DNA from: Chryseobacterium soli
GTDB taxonomy: Bacteria > Bacteroidota > Bacteroidia > Flavobacteriales > Weeksellaceae
NCBI RefSeq assembly: GCF_000737705.1
Contig: NZ_JPRH01000002.1
Span: 372,001 to 436,000, forward strand
DNA length: 64,000 nucleotides
Direction of reading: 5' to 3'
The position numbers were made by a program, and so were the translations under genes. The notes under the pieces are model-generated. The model was not told the DNA's origin. It made no database searches and saw only the letters and a program-made list of their open reading frames with translations. Below, one piece after another: positions 23,621 to 32,052 of this stretch; the first letter of the stretch is position 1; every line of letters starts with the position of its first letter.

Positions 23621-25768
23621 TTAAATCCTTTCCAGTTCATCAGCATTAATCGTGGTTTTGAATGTTCCATAATTCACGATAACTTTATTCTTTGAGATCT
23701 TTTCTATGGTTCCCACACTGGTGCTTCCCGTAATACGTACCCGTTGGCCGATTTTCATCCAGATTTCACGGTCGCTTTTACGTTTTTCTTCAATCTTTTC
23801 GTTGGTTTCGGCAATCTTTTCAATGACGTCTTCTTTCTTCAGCTGCTGAGTGATTTTCCTTTTTACCACCTGCATGCGTTTCGTTTCATCTTTATCGGCA
23901 CCTACTTTACGGAATTTTTCCTGTTCCAACAGTTTTACAAAATCTTTGACCACATCTTTTCGGGATTTCCCTTTTACATAGCTGTCAATAAAAGTTTCGA
24001 TCTTATTTCCGAACTGAAGTTTGCGGTGTTCATCCTCATACAGCTTTTGAAAGCTGAACAGTTTTTGTTGAAGCTGCTCGTTAAGTTTTTGGAGATTATC
24101 TCGCTTGTCTTCCACAGATTCTTTTCGTTCCGCAAGATCCGTTTTCAGTTTTTCAACCTCATATTTTTCCTGCTGAAGTTTTACAATCGTTTTATCCAGA
24201 TTCACGATGTCGTGTTCTACTTTTTTCTTTGCAGAATGAATAATAAATCTTGGGATTTTATTCTTCTCAGCAACCTCAAACGTAAATGAACTTCCTGCCT
24301 GTCCCACTTCAAGTTTATACAATGGTTCCAATGTTTCCTCGTTAAACAGCATTGCAGCATTTTCAGCATTTGGAAGTTGTTCTATTACGAGTTTGATATT
24401 GGTATAATGCGTGGTAATGATGGAGAAACTTTTCTTGTCGTAGAAAAATTCAAGGAAACTTTCTGCGAGGGCACCACCCAATTCAGGATCAGAACCTGTT
24501 CCGAATTCATCGATCAGTAACAGCGTATCAGCATCCGATTCACGGATGATTCCTGCCATTTTCTTCAATCTTGAAGAATAAGTGGAAAGATGGTTTTCGA
24601 TCGATTGGTTATCCCCAATGTCCGTCATTATTTTCTTAAAGAAAAACATTTCAGATTTTGGATGTACAGGAACTAAAAGGCCACTCTGGATCATCAGCTG
24701 CAACAATCCGACTGTTTTTAGCGTGATTGATTTTCCACCCGCATTCGGCCCAGAAATACAGATAATCCTGTTATGATCCGTCAATGTCAGACTTTGCGGG
24801 AAAATCGTTTTGTTTTCCACTTTATTTCTCAGCCATAACAAAGGATGATAGGCATCTTTTAACCGCAGCGTTTTATGACGGTTGATCTTGGGTAAAATCC
24901 CATTAATCATCTCTGCAAATTTGGCTTTGGCTCTCGTAAGGTCAAGATCAAAAATATATTTCTGATATTTCCATAGCTGAGGCTGGAACTCCGATAATTC
25001 TGCCGTAAGATTTCTCAGAATTTTATCAATTTCTTTCTTTTCCTCCTCCTGATCTTCACGAAGTTTGAAATAGTGTTTTACCACGCTGTCCGGTTGGATA
25101 TACGTGATAGAACCTGTTTTAGAAAGTCCGAGCACTCTTCCCGGAACTCTTTTTTTGTAGGCAGATTTTACTGCTAAAACCCTTTGATCTTCAATAATAC
25201 TTTCCCGGATATCATCCAGAAAATCACTCTGTCCATAATTAAATAAAACACGGTTGAAATTTTCCTGAATGGCTTTTTTAGCCTGCTGGATTTCTGCTCT
25301 CAATGTTTTTAAAATGGGGGAAGCTTCACTTTTTACCTCACCAAAACGGTTAAAGACCTTATCAACCTTATCAATGATTTCTTTTCTGAATTCCAGTACC
25401 GCTGCATCTCCCATTAAATTAGGGAAGGTGTCCGGCATGGTTGGGAAAAACTTCTTCAGTTTTCCTATTTGTTCCGTGATGGTTTTTATTCTGATGAAAG
25501 CATTATTTTCAAGACGGTAATTCTCGATCAGCATTAGCTTCAGCTCACTTTCGATATCTTCATATTCATCAAACGGAATCGCATTTGAACTTTCAAAACT
25601 CGACAGATATTCGGACGTTTTTTTCAATGAAAGTTCTGCCTCGTCAATTTCCATGGGACGAAGTTGAAGAATTTTTTCTCTCGTTTTCGGAGAATAGGCC
25701 AAAGGAGAAATTTCCGCGAGCAATTGCGGAAACTCTAATTCGTTTAAATCTTCTTTATTTATATACAC
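23621..25768 (-). CDS. mutS2: MutS2-type ATPase lacking the Smr domain
   Basis: A 715-residue MutS2-family protein. Order: helical lever and clamp region (1-330), ABC-type ATPase with Walker A GPNAGGKS at 340-347 and Walker B LLLIDEFGTGSDP (D420, E421), a long coiled coil (~520-610), and a small KOW/SH3-like end (GQRVRITGSTSVGTIEKI ... VNYGTFKTTI). MutS2 acts in suppressing recombination or, in Bacillus, in rescue of collided ribosomes. The protein ends at the KOW-like part and has no C-terminal Smr nuclease domain. The start is GTG at 25768; a TAAATTTG box ends 4 nt upstream, predicting a leaderless mRNA. Confidence 0.85.
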   Translation of the reverse strand: MYINKEDLNELEFPQLLAEISPLAYSPKTREKILQLRPMEIDEAELSLKKTSEYLSSFESSNAIPFDEYEDIESELKLMLIENYRLENNAFIRIKTITEQIGKLKKFFPTMPDTFPNLMGDAAVLEFRKEIIDKVDKVFNRFGEVKSEASPILKTLRAEIQQAKKAIQENFNRVLFNYGQSDFLDDIRESIIEDQRVLAVKSAYKKRVPGRVLGLSKTGSITYIQPDSVVKHYFKLREDQEEEKKEIDKILRNLTAELSEFQPQLWKYQKYIFDLDLTRAKAKFAEMINGILPKINRHKTLRLKDAYHPLLWLRNKVENKTIFPQSLTLTDHNRIICISGPNAGGKSITLKTVGLLQLMIQSGLLVPVHPKSEMFFFKKIMTDIGDNQSIENHLSTYSSRLKKMAGIIRESDADTLLLIDEFGTGSDPELGGALAESFLEFFYDKKSFSIITTHYTNIKLVIEQLPNAENAAMLFNEETLEPLYKLEVGQAGSSFTFEVAEKNKIPRFIIHSAKKKVEHDIVNLDKTIVKLQQEKYEVEKLKTDLAERKESVEDKRDNLQKLNEQLQQKLFSFQKLYEDEHRKLQFGNKIETFIDSYVKGKSRKDVVKDFVKLLEQEKFRKVGADKDETKRMQVVKRKITQQLKKEDVIEKIAETNEKIEEKRKSDREIWMKIGQRVRITGSTSVGTIEKISKNKVIVNYGTFKTTINADELERI

Positions 25769-25772
25769 AATG

Positions 25773-25801
25773 CAAATTTAGTGAGAAAATTATGAATGCA
25801 A
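25773..25801 (-). promoter_or_regulatory. mutS2 promoter, leaderless configuration
   Basis: Minus strand: TTG (25801-25799), 18 nt, TAAATTTG (25780-25773), then 4 nt to the GTG start at 25768. Both elements match the Bacteroidota consensus. Confidence 0.55.
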
Positions 25802-25822
25802 TAATTTGAAATTGAGATAATC

Positions 25823-25850
25823 TTTGAATGTGATGGTTTTAGTACATTTG
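25823..25850 (+). promoter_or_regulatory. Promoter of the GNAT gene, leaderless configuration
   Basis: TTTG (25823-25826), 16 nt, TACATTTG (25843-25850), then 4 nt to the ATG at 25855. Divergent from the mutS2 promoter. Confidence 0.5.
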
Positions 25851-25854
25851 AAAT

Positions 25855-26364
25855 ATGAAAATAGAAACAGACCGTTTGATTTTAAAAGAAATTAATGAAA
25901 GCTATGTTGAAGATATTTTACGGATTCGAAGCAATGAAGTGATCAATCAATTTGTTCAGAGAAATTCTCCGAAAAATAATTACGATGCCCTGCAGTTTAT
26001 TTTGACCATTAAAGAAAGAACCAGAAATAAGGAGACTTTTTATTGGGGAATTTCTTTAAAAGACCAGCCGAATCTTATCGGAACTATTTGTCTTTGGAAA
26101 TTTACCGAAGACAGAATACAAGCAGAAGTAGGATATGAATTATTACCTGAGTATCACAGAAAAGGAATTATGTCGGAAGCATTGGCTGCGGTTTTACATT
26201 TTGCTTTTAATACTTTACAATTGCAGGAAATTGTTGCAATGACCAATAAGTTCAATGAAAATTCGAAAGGACTTCTTCTAAAGCATCAATTTGTGTTGGA
26301 AGAGGGGAGGAAGGATGAAGGTTTTCCTGATAATATTATTTTTAGTTTGAATAAAAACGTATAA
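25855..26364 (+). CDS. GNAT acetyltransferase, RimJ/RimL-like
   Basis: A 169-residue GNAT protein. It opens MKIETDRLILKEI, the usual start of the RimJ/RimL (Acetyltransf_3) group, and carries the AEVGYELLPEYHRKGIMSEA stretch with the acetyl-CoA binding Y-x-R-K-G-I-M-S element at about 101-108, then NENSKGLLLKHQF. These enzymes acetylate protein N-termini or small amines; the substrate here is unknown. The stop codon lies inside the promoter box of the next gene. Confidence 0.82.
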   Translation: MKIETDRLILKEINESYVEDILRIRSNEVINQFVQRNSPKNNYDALQFILTIKERTRNKETFYWGISLKDQPNLIGTICLWKFTEDRIQAEVGYELLPEYHRKGIMSEALAAVLHFAFNTLQLQEIVAMTNKFNENSKGLLLKHQFVLEEGRKDEGFPDNIIFSLNKNV

Positions 26365-26369
26365 TTTTG
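26362..26369 (+). promoter_or_regulatory. TAnnTTTG -7 box for 26409
   Basis: TAATTTTG overlaps the stop codon of the GNAT gene and lies 39 nt before the ATG at 26409. It supports that start over a TTG at 26367, which lies in the box. Confidence 0.4.
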
Positions 26370-26408
26370 TTATTTGTAAGTGAGTTTATTAAATCTATTA
26401 CTGTAAAA

Positions 26409-26711
26409 ATGGCAAAAATAATTATCAATCGCTCATCAGAATATTCAAACAAACTGAGATCAATCGGAATTTATTTGGATGATAAAAAAATAGGAGATAT
26501 TGCGGATGGTGAATCCAAGGAATTTGAGATTGAGGAAGGAGAACATAGATTAAGAGCTAAGATTGATTGGTGCCGTTCGAATCCGATTAATTTAAAAATA
26601 AATTCTGATGAAACTTTAAGGTTTAATTTAAGTGGGAGAAATCCATTTTTGGCATTATTTTATATCACATTTGGAAAAGATCAATATTTAGAATTGATAC
26701 CTATAAATTAA
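26409..26711 (+). CDS. Small PEGA-like beta-domain protein
   Basis: A 100-residue protein (MAKIIINRSSEYSNKLRSIG...) containing IYLDDKKIGDIADGESKEFEIEEGEH, a pattern like PEGA-type carbohydrate- or peptide-binding beta folds (V/I-x-LD-G-x-x-x-G ... L-x-x-G-x-H). The later part has a WC pair and the hydrophobic NPFLALFYITFG. No signal peptide. It was probably annotated as hypothetical in relatives. Function unknown; confidence is in the gene being real, based on codon pattern, context and the promoter box. Confidence 0.6.
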   Translation: MAKIIINRSSEYSNKLRSIGIYLDDKKIGDIADGESKEFEIEEGEHRLRAKIDWCRSNPINLKINSDETLRFNLSGRNPFLALFYITFGKDQYLELIPIN

Positions 26712-26739
26712 ATATTTTCAAATTATCAAATCAATACGC

Positions 26740-27381
26740 ATGACCTGGACCGATATTTTAGCTCCCATAAAAAGCACCGAATATTTTACCACCCTGTGGG
26801 AAAAAGTAAAGCATGAATACGCAACCACAAAAGTTTTCCCTCCTAAAAATCAGATTTTCAGAGCGCTGGAGATTACTCCTTTTGATGATATTGAAGTCGT
26901 AATCATCGGGCAGGATCCTTATCATAATGATTTTCAAGCCAATGGATTGTGTTTTTCTGTTTCTGAACAGGTAACCGCACCTCCTTCTCTTAAAAATATT
27001 TTTATTGAACTGAAAGATGATGTTGGAGTCGTAAGAACTTCCAAAGAACTTGACGATTGGGGGAAACAAGGAGTTTTGTTATTGAATGCTACCTTAACAG
27101 TGCGTGCCCATACACCCAATTCCCACAAAGATCTCGGTTGGGAAACATTTACCAATTTTATCATTAAAGAAATTTCCGATAAAAAAGAAAATGTAGTTTT
27201 CGTTTTGTGGGGAGCTTTTGCACAGAAAAAAGCTGAATTCATTGATCCGGCTAAGCATTTTATTATTAAATCGGCGCACCCGTCACCATTTTCTGTATAC
27301 AGAGGATTTTTCGGAAGCAAACCTTTTTCAAAAATTAATGAATATCTGATTTCAAAAGGAAAGAAACCTATTTCGTGGTAG
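26740..27381 (+). CDS. ung: Uracil-DNA glycosylase, family 1
   Basis: A 213-residue family 1 UDG. The water-activating motif GQDPYH lies at 57-62 (catalytic D59), the uracil-binding phenylalanine and asparagine are in NGLCFSV and LLNATLTV, and the C-terminal HPSP motif begins at H180 (usual motif HPSPLS; here HPSPFS). It removes uracil from DNA to start base-excision repair. The length is slightly short but complete. The 3' end overlaps the convergent lipoprotein gene by 14 bp. Confidence 0.95.
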   Translation: MTWTDILAPIKSTEYFTTLWEKVKHEYATTKVFPPKNQIFRALEITPFDDIEVVIIGQDPYHNDFQANGLCFSVSEQVTAPPSLKNIFIELKDDVGVVRTSKELDDWGKQGVLLLNATLTVRAHTPNSHKDLGWETFTNFIIKEISDKKENVVFVLWGAFAQKKAEFIDPAKHFIIKSAHPSPFSVYRGFFGSKPFSKINEYLISKGKKPISW

Positions 27382-27877
27382 ATCCTTTTTGCATATCTTC
27401 CTTGCTGATGATGATTCCGATTCTGTACTTTCCCTGAAGAGCTTTTGAGTCTTTTTCGGAAGTAGGATAGGGCGTTACTTCTGCCAATGAAATGGTATAT
27501 CCGTTAAAATATTCTGACTGATGATAATTTCGATCAGCTTTTTCTATGGTGGAAAGGGATAATGTCGTAGGTCTTGTTGCCACTCCCATTACTTCTACCT
27601 GTGCTACCGCAGCACCTATCCATATACAGTTGACGCCTTGAGGACAGCGGCTGTCCTCAGATATCCCCTTAAAGGTGACATTCATGTCATATTCTTTGAG
27701 GAATTTGTTTTCCCCTTCGTTAAAGTAAATCACATTTATTTTGTTCTGAGCAGTTTTTGTTGGATGGGAATTATTATGGGTAACAGGTACTCCGGTGGCA
27801 TTTTTAGCTTCCTTTTGAGCATTACAGTTAGCCAGAGTTAATAACCCGAGGCTGATTAATAGGGTTTTATGTAGCAT
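27368..27877 (-). CDS. Putative lipoprotein, unknown function
   Basis: A 169-residue protein with a lipoprotein-type signal (MLHKTLLISLGLLTLANC, cysteine at 18). The mature part includes SEDSRCPQGVNCIWIGAA, a Cys-rich motif (S-R-C-P-x-G-V-x-C-x-W-x-G) recurrent in uncharacterised Bacteroidota lipoproteins, and a C-terminal YRIGIIIS strand. It overlaps the end of ung by 14 bp, convergently, and the DUF456 gene lies 11 nt upstream on the same strand. No function can be assigned. Confidence 0.65.
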   Translation of the reverse strand: MLHKTLLISLGLLTLANCNAQKEAKNATGVPVTHNNSHPTKTAQNKINVIYFNEGENKFLKEYDMNVTFKGISEDSRCPQGVNCIWIGAAVAQVEVMGVATRPTTLSLSTIEKADRNYHQSEYFNGYTISLAEVTPYPTSEKDSKALQGKYRIGIIISKEDMQKGSTTK

Positions 27878-27888
27878 AATTTTCTTTT

Positions 27889-28380
27889 TTAAATGAGACC
27901 AATCATATTGAGTACTACCACCAAAAACATTGCCACTCCAACCACAAGGCTGAATCCTGTCCCGTAAATAAAGCCAATAAAGGCTCCTTTGGTAGATTTC
28001 AGGGCTTTATTCATGTCTTTGCTGTCGTGAAGAAGTTCTCCGATGAAAACTCCGGCAAACATTCCGATTAAAAATCCTAGCGGAATAGGAAGAAACATTC
28101 CGACGATAGTTCCGACAATAGAACCAATACTTCCCCAGCGCGTTCCGCCATACTTTTGATTGGTTTTAGCAGGAATTACATAACTTAAAATGATAGAAAC
28201 TGCCGTAAGAATCCCAAATGCCCAGATGTAGATCATAGGCAGATCGGCATCAGTCCCGAATTTATAAATCAACAATCCGCAGATGCTTAATAATAGGCCC
28301 GGTAAAACGGGCAGAAATGTTCCCAGCATTCCCAGGAACAGTAAAATAAGACAGAGAAGATTAATAAGTGCAGTGTCCAT
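27889..28380 (-). CDS. DUF456 family membrane protein
   Basis: A 163-residue hydrophobic protein with about four to five spans. The start MDTALINLLCLILLFLGMLG and the segments FLPVLPGLLLSICGLLIY and GGTRWGSIGSIVGTIVGM ... PLGFLIGMFAGVFIGEL are those of the DUF456 family, rich in glycine-zipper motifs. The role is unknown. ATG at 28380 was chosen because a longer frame upstream would run through the terminator at 28405-28430. The lipoprotein gene 11 nt downstream is likely in the same transcript. Confidence 0.8.
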   Translation of the reverse strand: MDTALINLLCLILLFLGMLGTFLPVLPGLLLSICGLLIYKFGTDADLPMIYIWAFGILTAVSIILSYVIPAKTNQKYGGTRWGSIGSIVGTIVGMFLPIPLGFLIGMFAGVFIGELLHDSKDMNKALKSTKGAFIGFIYGTGFSLVVGVAMFLVVVLNMIGLI

Positions 28381-28404
28381 TCTTAAAATATATACATGCA
28401 AGAT

Positions 28405-28430
28405 AAAAAAAAGTGGCCTTAAAAAAGCCA
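28405..28430 (-). terminator. Intrinsic terminator of 28457-29638
   Basis: Minus strand: GTGGC / GCCAC hairpin with an 8-9 nt loop, followed by eight T. Lies between the two genes and marks the end of the upstream one. Confidence 0.6.
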
Positions 28431-28456
28431 CCTTTCAGTTTAAGTTAAAAATTTTA

Positions 28457-29638
28457 TTATAAGTTTAAGATTACATATTGCAGAATTACGCCCGCATTTC
28501 CAATGTTTCCTGAAGCATGATTATGGAAAGAAGTGTAATAAATATATCCGCTGTTTGAAGACCCTGAGCAAGGTCCTACTGTTGCGCCCAATGCTACCAG
28601 ATAAGGAACCAATACCTGAGGAACTGAAATACTAACCTGAATATTTCCCGGCAGTGTAATGCAAACCGTTACAAATGTTGATGTTGGAGCATTTCCTATC
28701 GGAGTAGTCGCAGCACCTGTGGTTGTAAAATGATTGGTTCTGATCATCAAGGCACTGTTTGAAGTATCTTTAACTAATACCTCCCAATAATTGGGATCAT
28801 AGTTTGTAATTCTCTGCCACGCTCCCAGATCAAAATCGATGTTAAATGAAGTAAATCCTAATGCTGAAGAAAGCGCTGTATTGGTTACTACTGCCGGAAC
28901 AATGCCCTGGCTTCCCTGATTCATAGAGCAGAGTTTTGTGTCCGGAACAAATCCACCTGCAGGTGAACAGTTGGAAGTATTGTCTGTACCACCTACTAAA
29001 TAAGCAACATCCCAGTCTGAAGCATAAATACTTCCGCCGTTAGCAACAAAAGTGGCTAAATTGGCATCAATTGCAGGATAAAGTGATTGATTTACATAAT
29101 AATTTCTTGAGCCGCAATTAAGAAAAATAATATCATACTGTGAGATCGTCGTTAAATTCGCAAGATCGTTATTGGTAATTGCTGTAGCAGTATACCCCAA
29201 AGTCTGAATGATATCTTCGATTTTATCATACGATCCTTTTACATAAGCAATTTTTGCAACCTGGTTCAGTTTGGTTTGAGTCGTTGTTAGATTTACAGTT
29301 GAATTATCCTTTACACTCGCGGAAATTTCAGAGCGGAAGTTGCTGCCATTCCCTGTTTGAATATGAATGGTGCGATTTCCAACCGGAGCTTCCAACGTAA
29401 AGTTACCGTCTGCATCAGAAGTGGTGTAGTAGATTTTATACTTGTCATCAAAAGTGAAAACGGAAGCACCTCCAATAGGTTTGGCGCCGTTTTGTGATAT
29501 CACTGTTCCGGTAAGTTTTCCGGTTTTTATCACCGCCGGACCTATATTTTCGGAAACTATTGCAGGATCTTCACCTCCTGTACAATTCGTTAAAAGTGTG
29601 AATACACACAACAAAATAAATAAGTAGTGTTTTCTCAT
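28457..29638 (-). CDS. Lipoprotein with carboxypeptidase-regulatory-like domain
   Basis: A 393-residue lipoprotein: signal with lipobox LLTNC (cysteine at 19). Residues ~40-115 are a CarboxypepD_reg-like beta-sandwich (GKLTGTVISQNGAKPIGGAS ... DGNFTLEAPVG). Residues ~125-220 (AYVKGSYDKIEDIIQTLGY ... YDIIFLNCGS ... ASDWDVAYLVGG) resemble a Rossmann-like, glutamine-amidotransferase-type fold, without a clear catalytic triad. The C-terminal part is beta-rich, and SSNSGYIYYTSFHNHASGN with its histidines recalls a metal-binding site. Likely on the outer membrane surface; function unknown. Promoter box TAAATTTG at 29671-29678. Confidence 0.65.
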   Translation of the reverse strand: MRKHYLFILLCVFTLLTNCTGGEDPAIVSENIGPAVIKTGKLTGTVISQNGAKPIGGASVFTFDDKYKIYYTTSDADGNFTLEAPVGNRTIHIQTGNGSNFRSEISASVKDNSTVNLTTTQTKLNQVAKIAYVKGSYDKIEDIIQTLGYTATAITNNDLANLTTISQYDIIFLNCGSRNYYVNQSLYPAIDANLATFVANGGSIYASDWDVAYLVGGTDNTSNCSPAGGFVPDTKLCSMNQGSQGIVPAVVTNTALSSALGFTSFNIDFDLGAWQRITNYDPNYWEVLVKDTSNSALMIRTNHFTTTGAATTPIGNAPTSTFVTVCITLPGNIQVSISVPQVLVPYLVALGATVGPCSGSSNSGYIYYTSFHNHASGNIGNAGVILQYVILNL

Positions 29639-29670
29639 ATCTAATTGATTTTGGTTTGTTTAGTTTTAAC

Positions 29671-29678
29671 CAAATTTA
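29671..29678 (-). promoter_or_regulatory. TAnnTTTG -7 box for 28457-29638
   Basis: Minus-strand TAAATTTG ending 32 nt before the ATG. The rest of the 29639-29890 gap is AT-rich with no gene seen. Confidence 0.4.
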
Positions 29679-29876
29679 ATAAATAATTAAATATAAAATC
29701 ATAAAATGTGATAAACTTTTAATATTATTTATTTTGTTTACTGATTTTTGGCGAATTTTCCATTTATTCATCAAAGTTTAAGAGGATTTCATAATTTTCA
29801 ATAAATAATAAAAAAAGAAATCATTTTGGGATGAAAATTGATGGTTAAGTTTTAATTAAAACCAACGTTAATTTCC

Positions 29877-29884
29877 TAAATTTG
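29877..29884 (+). promoter_or_regulatory. TAnnTTTG -7 box for mscS-like gene
   Basis: TAAATTTG ends 6 nt before the ATG at 29891, predicting a leaderless or nearly leaderless mRNA. Confidence 0.45.
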
Positions 29885-29890
29885 CTGTAC

Positions 29891-31153
29891 ATGAAAGACG
29901 AACTACAAGATACCAAAGATTTTTTGCAGGATATAAGTGACAAGATCCATTATTTCGTCAGAGATAATGTGCCGAGTGATTTGGCATTGACCTGTCAGAT
30001 TATCCTTAAGTTCGTATTTTTAGCAGGACTGGTTTATCTGTTGGATTTTCTTTTTAAAATTCTGGTCAATACCGTTTTTAAATATTTTTTTGACAAAGAA
30101 AAATTTCCGGTTTTAAAATCAATCTATCAATCAAGAATAACGAATTCCATTGTTCATCTGGGAGCATTGAGTTTTGCAGAAACTGCGTTGCGGTCTGTAT
30201 TCTGGAGACATCCTAAAAGTTTTGAATTTTTAGGCGTAATCGTAAGCGTAGCTATTATTTTTGTTATCGCAGGTATGTTATTCAGGGCATTAACCGCGTT
30301 GAGGAACTATTTTGTCATCAAGCAGGATTACTATAAGATAATGGCATTAAACGCTATTTCAGAATCGGTTAAGATTTTTGGAATCTTTATCCTTACCGTA
30401 GTGGGAATCTGTGTGATTTTTGGCATCAAGGGCGGAACCATTTTAGGAAGTCTGGGAGCTATAACGGCTGTTCTGGTCCTGGTTTTCAGAGATACTATTC
30501 TGGGGTTTGTTACCGGTCTTCACGTTGCTACTTCCAAAAGCATGAAAGTAGGGGATTGGATTGGTATTCCTAAATATAATATAGAAGGAAATATTTCTGA
30601 TATAAGTCTTTTAACTACGAAAATCACCAATTTCGATAAAACGGTTTCCACGATTCCAACCTATGATTTGCTGACTACTGAAATAAAAAACCTTCAGATT
30701 ATGTCTGAATCCAATACCCGCAGAATTAAAAAATCTATTTATTTTAATATCAATTCCTTTAAATTTTTAGATGATGAAGAAATTGAGCGGTTGAAAGATA
30801 TTAATCTGATTTCCGAATATCTGGAGGGGAAAAGTATTGAGATCAGAAAAGAAAAAGAAAAGCTGGCCCATAAGGATAAGATTGTGAATGGAAGACAGCT
30901 AACGAATATTGGAGTTTTCAGATATTATGCCCAGAAATATATAGAAAATGATCCTGATGTAGAAAAAAAAGGAGTCATGATGGTGCGTCAGCTGGATATA
31001 ACTCCTCAGGGATTGCCGTTGGAAATTTATTGTTTTGCCAATGATTCCAAATGGGAACGTTTTGAACAGATCCAGGCGGATATTTTCGACCATTTACTGG
31101 TCGCTTCCAAAGAATTTGATCTGCAGGTAATGCAGGTGAGTGTAAAAGTATAA
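29891..31153 (+). CDS. Mechanosensitive ion channel, MscS family
   Basis: A 420-residue membrane protein starting MKDELQDTKDFLQDI. Three to four hydrophobic segments lie between ~35 and 165, then the pore-lining TM3-like region GGTILGSLGAITAVLVLVFRD with small glycine/alanine packing residues, and the MscS beta domain (VGDWIGIPKYNIEGNISDISLLTTKITNFDKT and VSTIPTYDLLTTEIKN). The soluble C-terminal part extends to residue 420, as in the YbdG-like/medium-size MscS channels. It releases solutes on hypoosmotic shock. The ATG at 29891 fits better than the TTG at 29882, which lies in the promoter box. Confidence 0.88.
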   Translation: MKDELQDTKDFLQDISDKIHYFVRDNVPSDLALTCQIILKFVFLAGLVYLLDFLFKILVNTVFKYFFDKEKFPVLKSIYQSRITNSIVHLGALSFAETALRSVFWRHPKSFEFLGVIVSVAIIFVIAGMLFRALTALRNYFVIKQDYYKIMALNAISESVKIFGIFILTVVGICVIFGIKGGTILGSLGAITAVLVLVFRDTILGFVTGLHVATSKSMKVGDWIGIPKYNIEGNISDISLLTTKITNFDKTVSTIPTYDLLTTEIKNLQIMSESNTRRIKKSIYFNINSFKFLDDEEIERLKDINLISEYLEGKSIEIRKEKEKLAHKDKIVNGRQLTNIGVFRYYAQKYIENDPDVEKKGVMMVRQLDITPQGLPLEIYCFANDSKWERFEQIQADIFDHLLVASKEFDLQVMQVSVKV

Positions 31154-31155
31154 AG

Positions 31156-31190
31156 AGCAGGAAGCTGGTCGTCAGAAGCAGGAAGATTCC
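31156..31190 (+). repeat. Period-7 repeat tract (AGCAGGA-type heptads)
   Basis: Heptads AGCAGGA, AGCTGGT, CGTCAGA, AGCAGGA, AGATTCC follow directly on the mscS stop codon. The rest of the gap to 31315 holds nothing I recognise. Confidence 0.5.
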
Positions 31191-31315
31191 TTGTCTACTC
31201 ATGAGCGTTTTCAATAATAAATAATTAAAATAAATGAGTAGATTGAAATTAGAAGTCTGTAATGAAAATTTCTGTTTTAATCTTCCATCTTACATTAATA
31301 TCATCTTAAATAACA

Positions 31316-32035
31316 ATGACAAAACTAAGCGTAAACATCAATAAAATTGCGACAATACGTAATGCGAGAGGAGGCGAAACGCCAAGCGTAACAGAGGCTG
31401 CCGTAAAAATTCAGGAATTTGGAGGGCAGGGAATTACCATTCACCCAAGACCCGATGAAAGACATATCACAAGAAAAGATGTTTATGACCTGAAGCCGTT
31501 GGTGACAACAGAATTTAATATTGAAGGAAATCCACACCGTCAGTTTATCGATATGGTCCTGGAAGTAAAACCTGAACAGGTAACACTGGTTCCGGATGCT
31601 GATGACGCCATTACCTCCAATGCAGGCTGGGATACCAAGAAGCAGTATGATTTTCTTGTAGATGTGATTGCTGAATTTAAAAATGCCGGCATCCGTACCT
31701 CCATTTTTCTTGATCCAAACCCGGAATTGGTGGAATATGCAGCCAAAACTGGTGCCGACAGAATTGAGCTGTACACTGAAGCCTATGCAAAAAATTATCT
31801 GATCAATAAAGAACAGGCCATTCAACCTTATTATGATACAGCGGTAGTGGCGTCAGAATTCGGATTGGGAATCAATGCAGGACATGATCTGAGCCTTGAA
31901 AATTTACAATATTTTGCTCAGCATATTCCAAATCTGTTGGAAGTTTCTATTGGCCACGCATTGGTTTCTGAAGCATTATATATGGGACTGGAAAATACGG
32001 TTCAGGCGTATTTGAAGAGATTGGCAAAATGGTAG
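31316..32035 (+). CDS. pdxJ: Pyridoxine 5'-phosphate synthase
   Basis: A 239-residue TIM-barrel enzyme of the PdxJ family, which condenses 1-deoxyxylulose 5-phosphate with 3-amino-1-hydroxyacetone phosphate to pyridoxine 5'-phosphate. Signatures: N-terminal LSVNINKIATIRNARGG, GITIHPRPDERHI with the catalytic-site histidines, EFNIEGNP, VTLVPD, SIFLDP, ADRIELYTE and the C-terminal GINAGHDLSLENL followed by EVSIGHALVSEAL. Length is normal. It has its own upstream gap and is followed by the heptad inverted repeat. Confidence 0.95.
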   Translation: MTKLSVNINKIATIRNARGGETPSVTEAAVKIQEFGGQGITIHPRPDERHITRKDVYDLKPLVTTEFNIEGNPHRQFIDMVLEVKPEQVTLVPDADDAITSNAGWDTKKQYDFLVDVIAEFKNAGIRTSIFLDPNPELVEYAAKTGADRIELYTEAYAKNYLINKEQAIQPYYDTAVVASEFGLGINAGHDLSLENLQYFAQHIPNLLEVSIGHALVSEALYMGLENTVQAYLKRLAKW

Positions 32036-32052
32036 GATAGACTTCATTGTTA

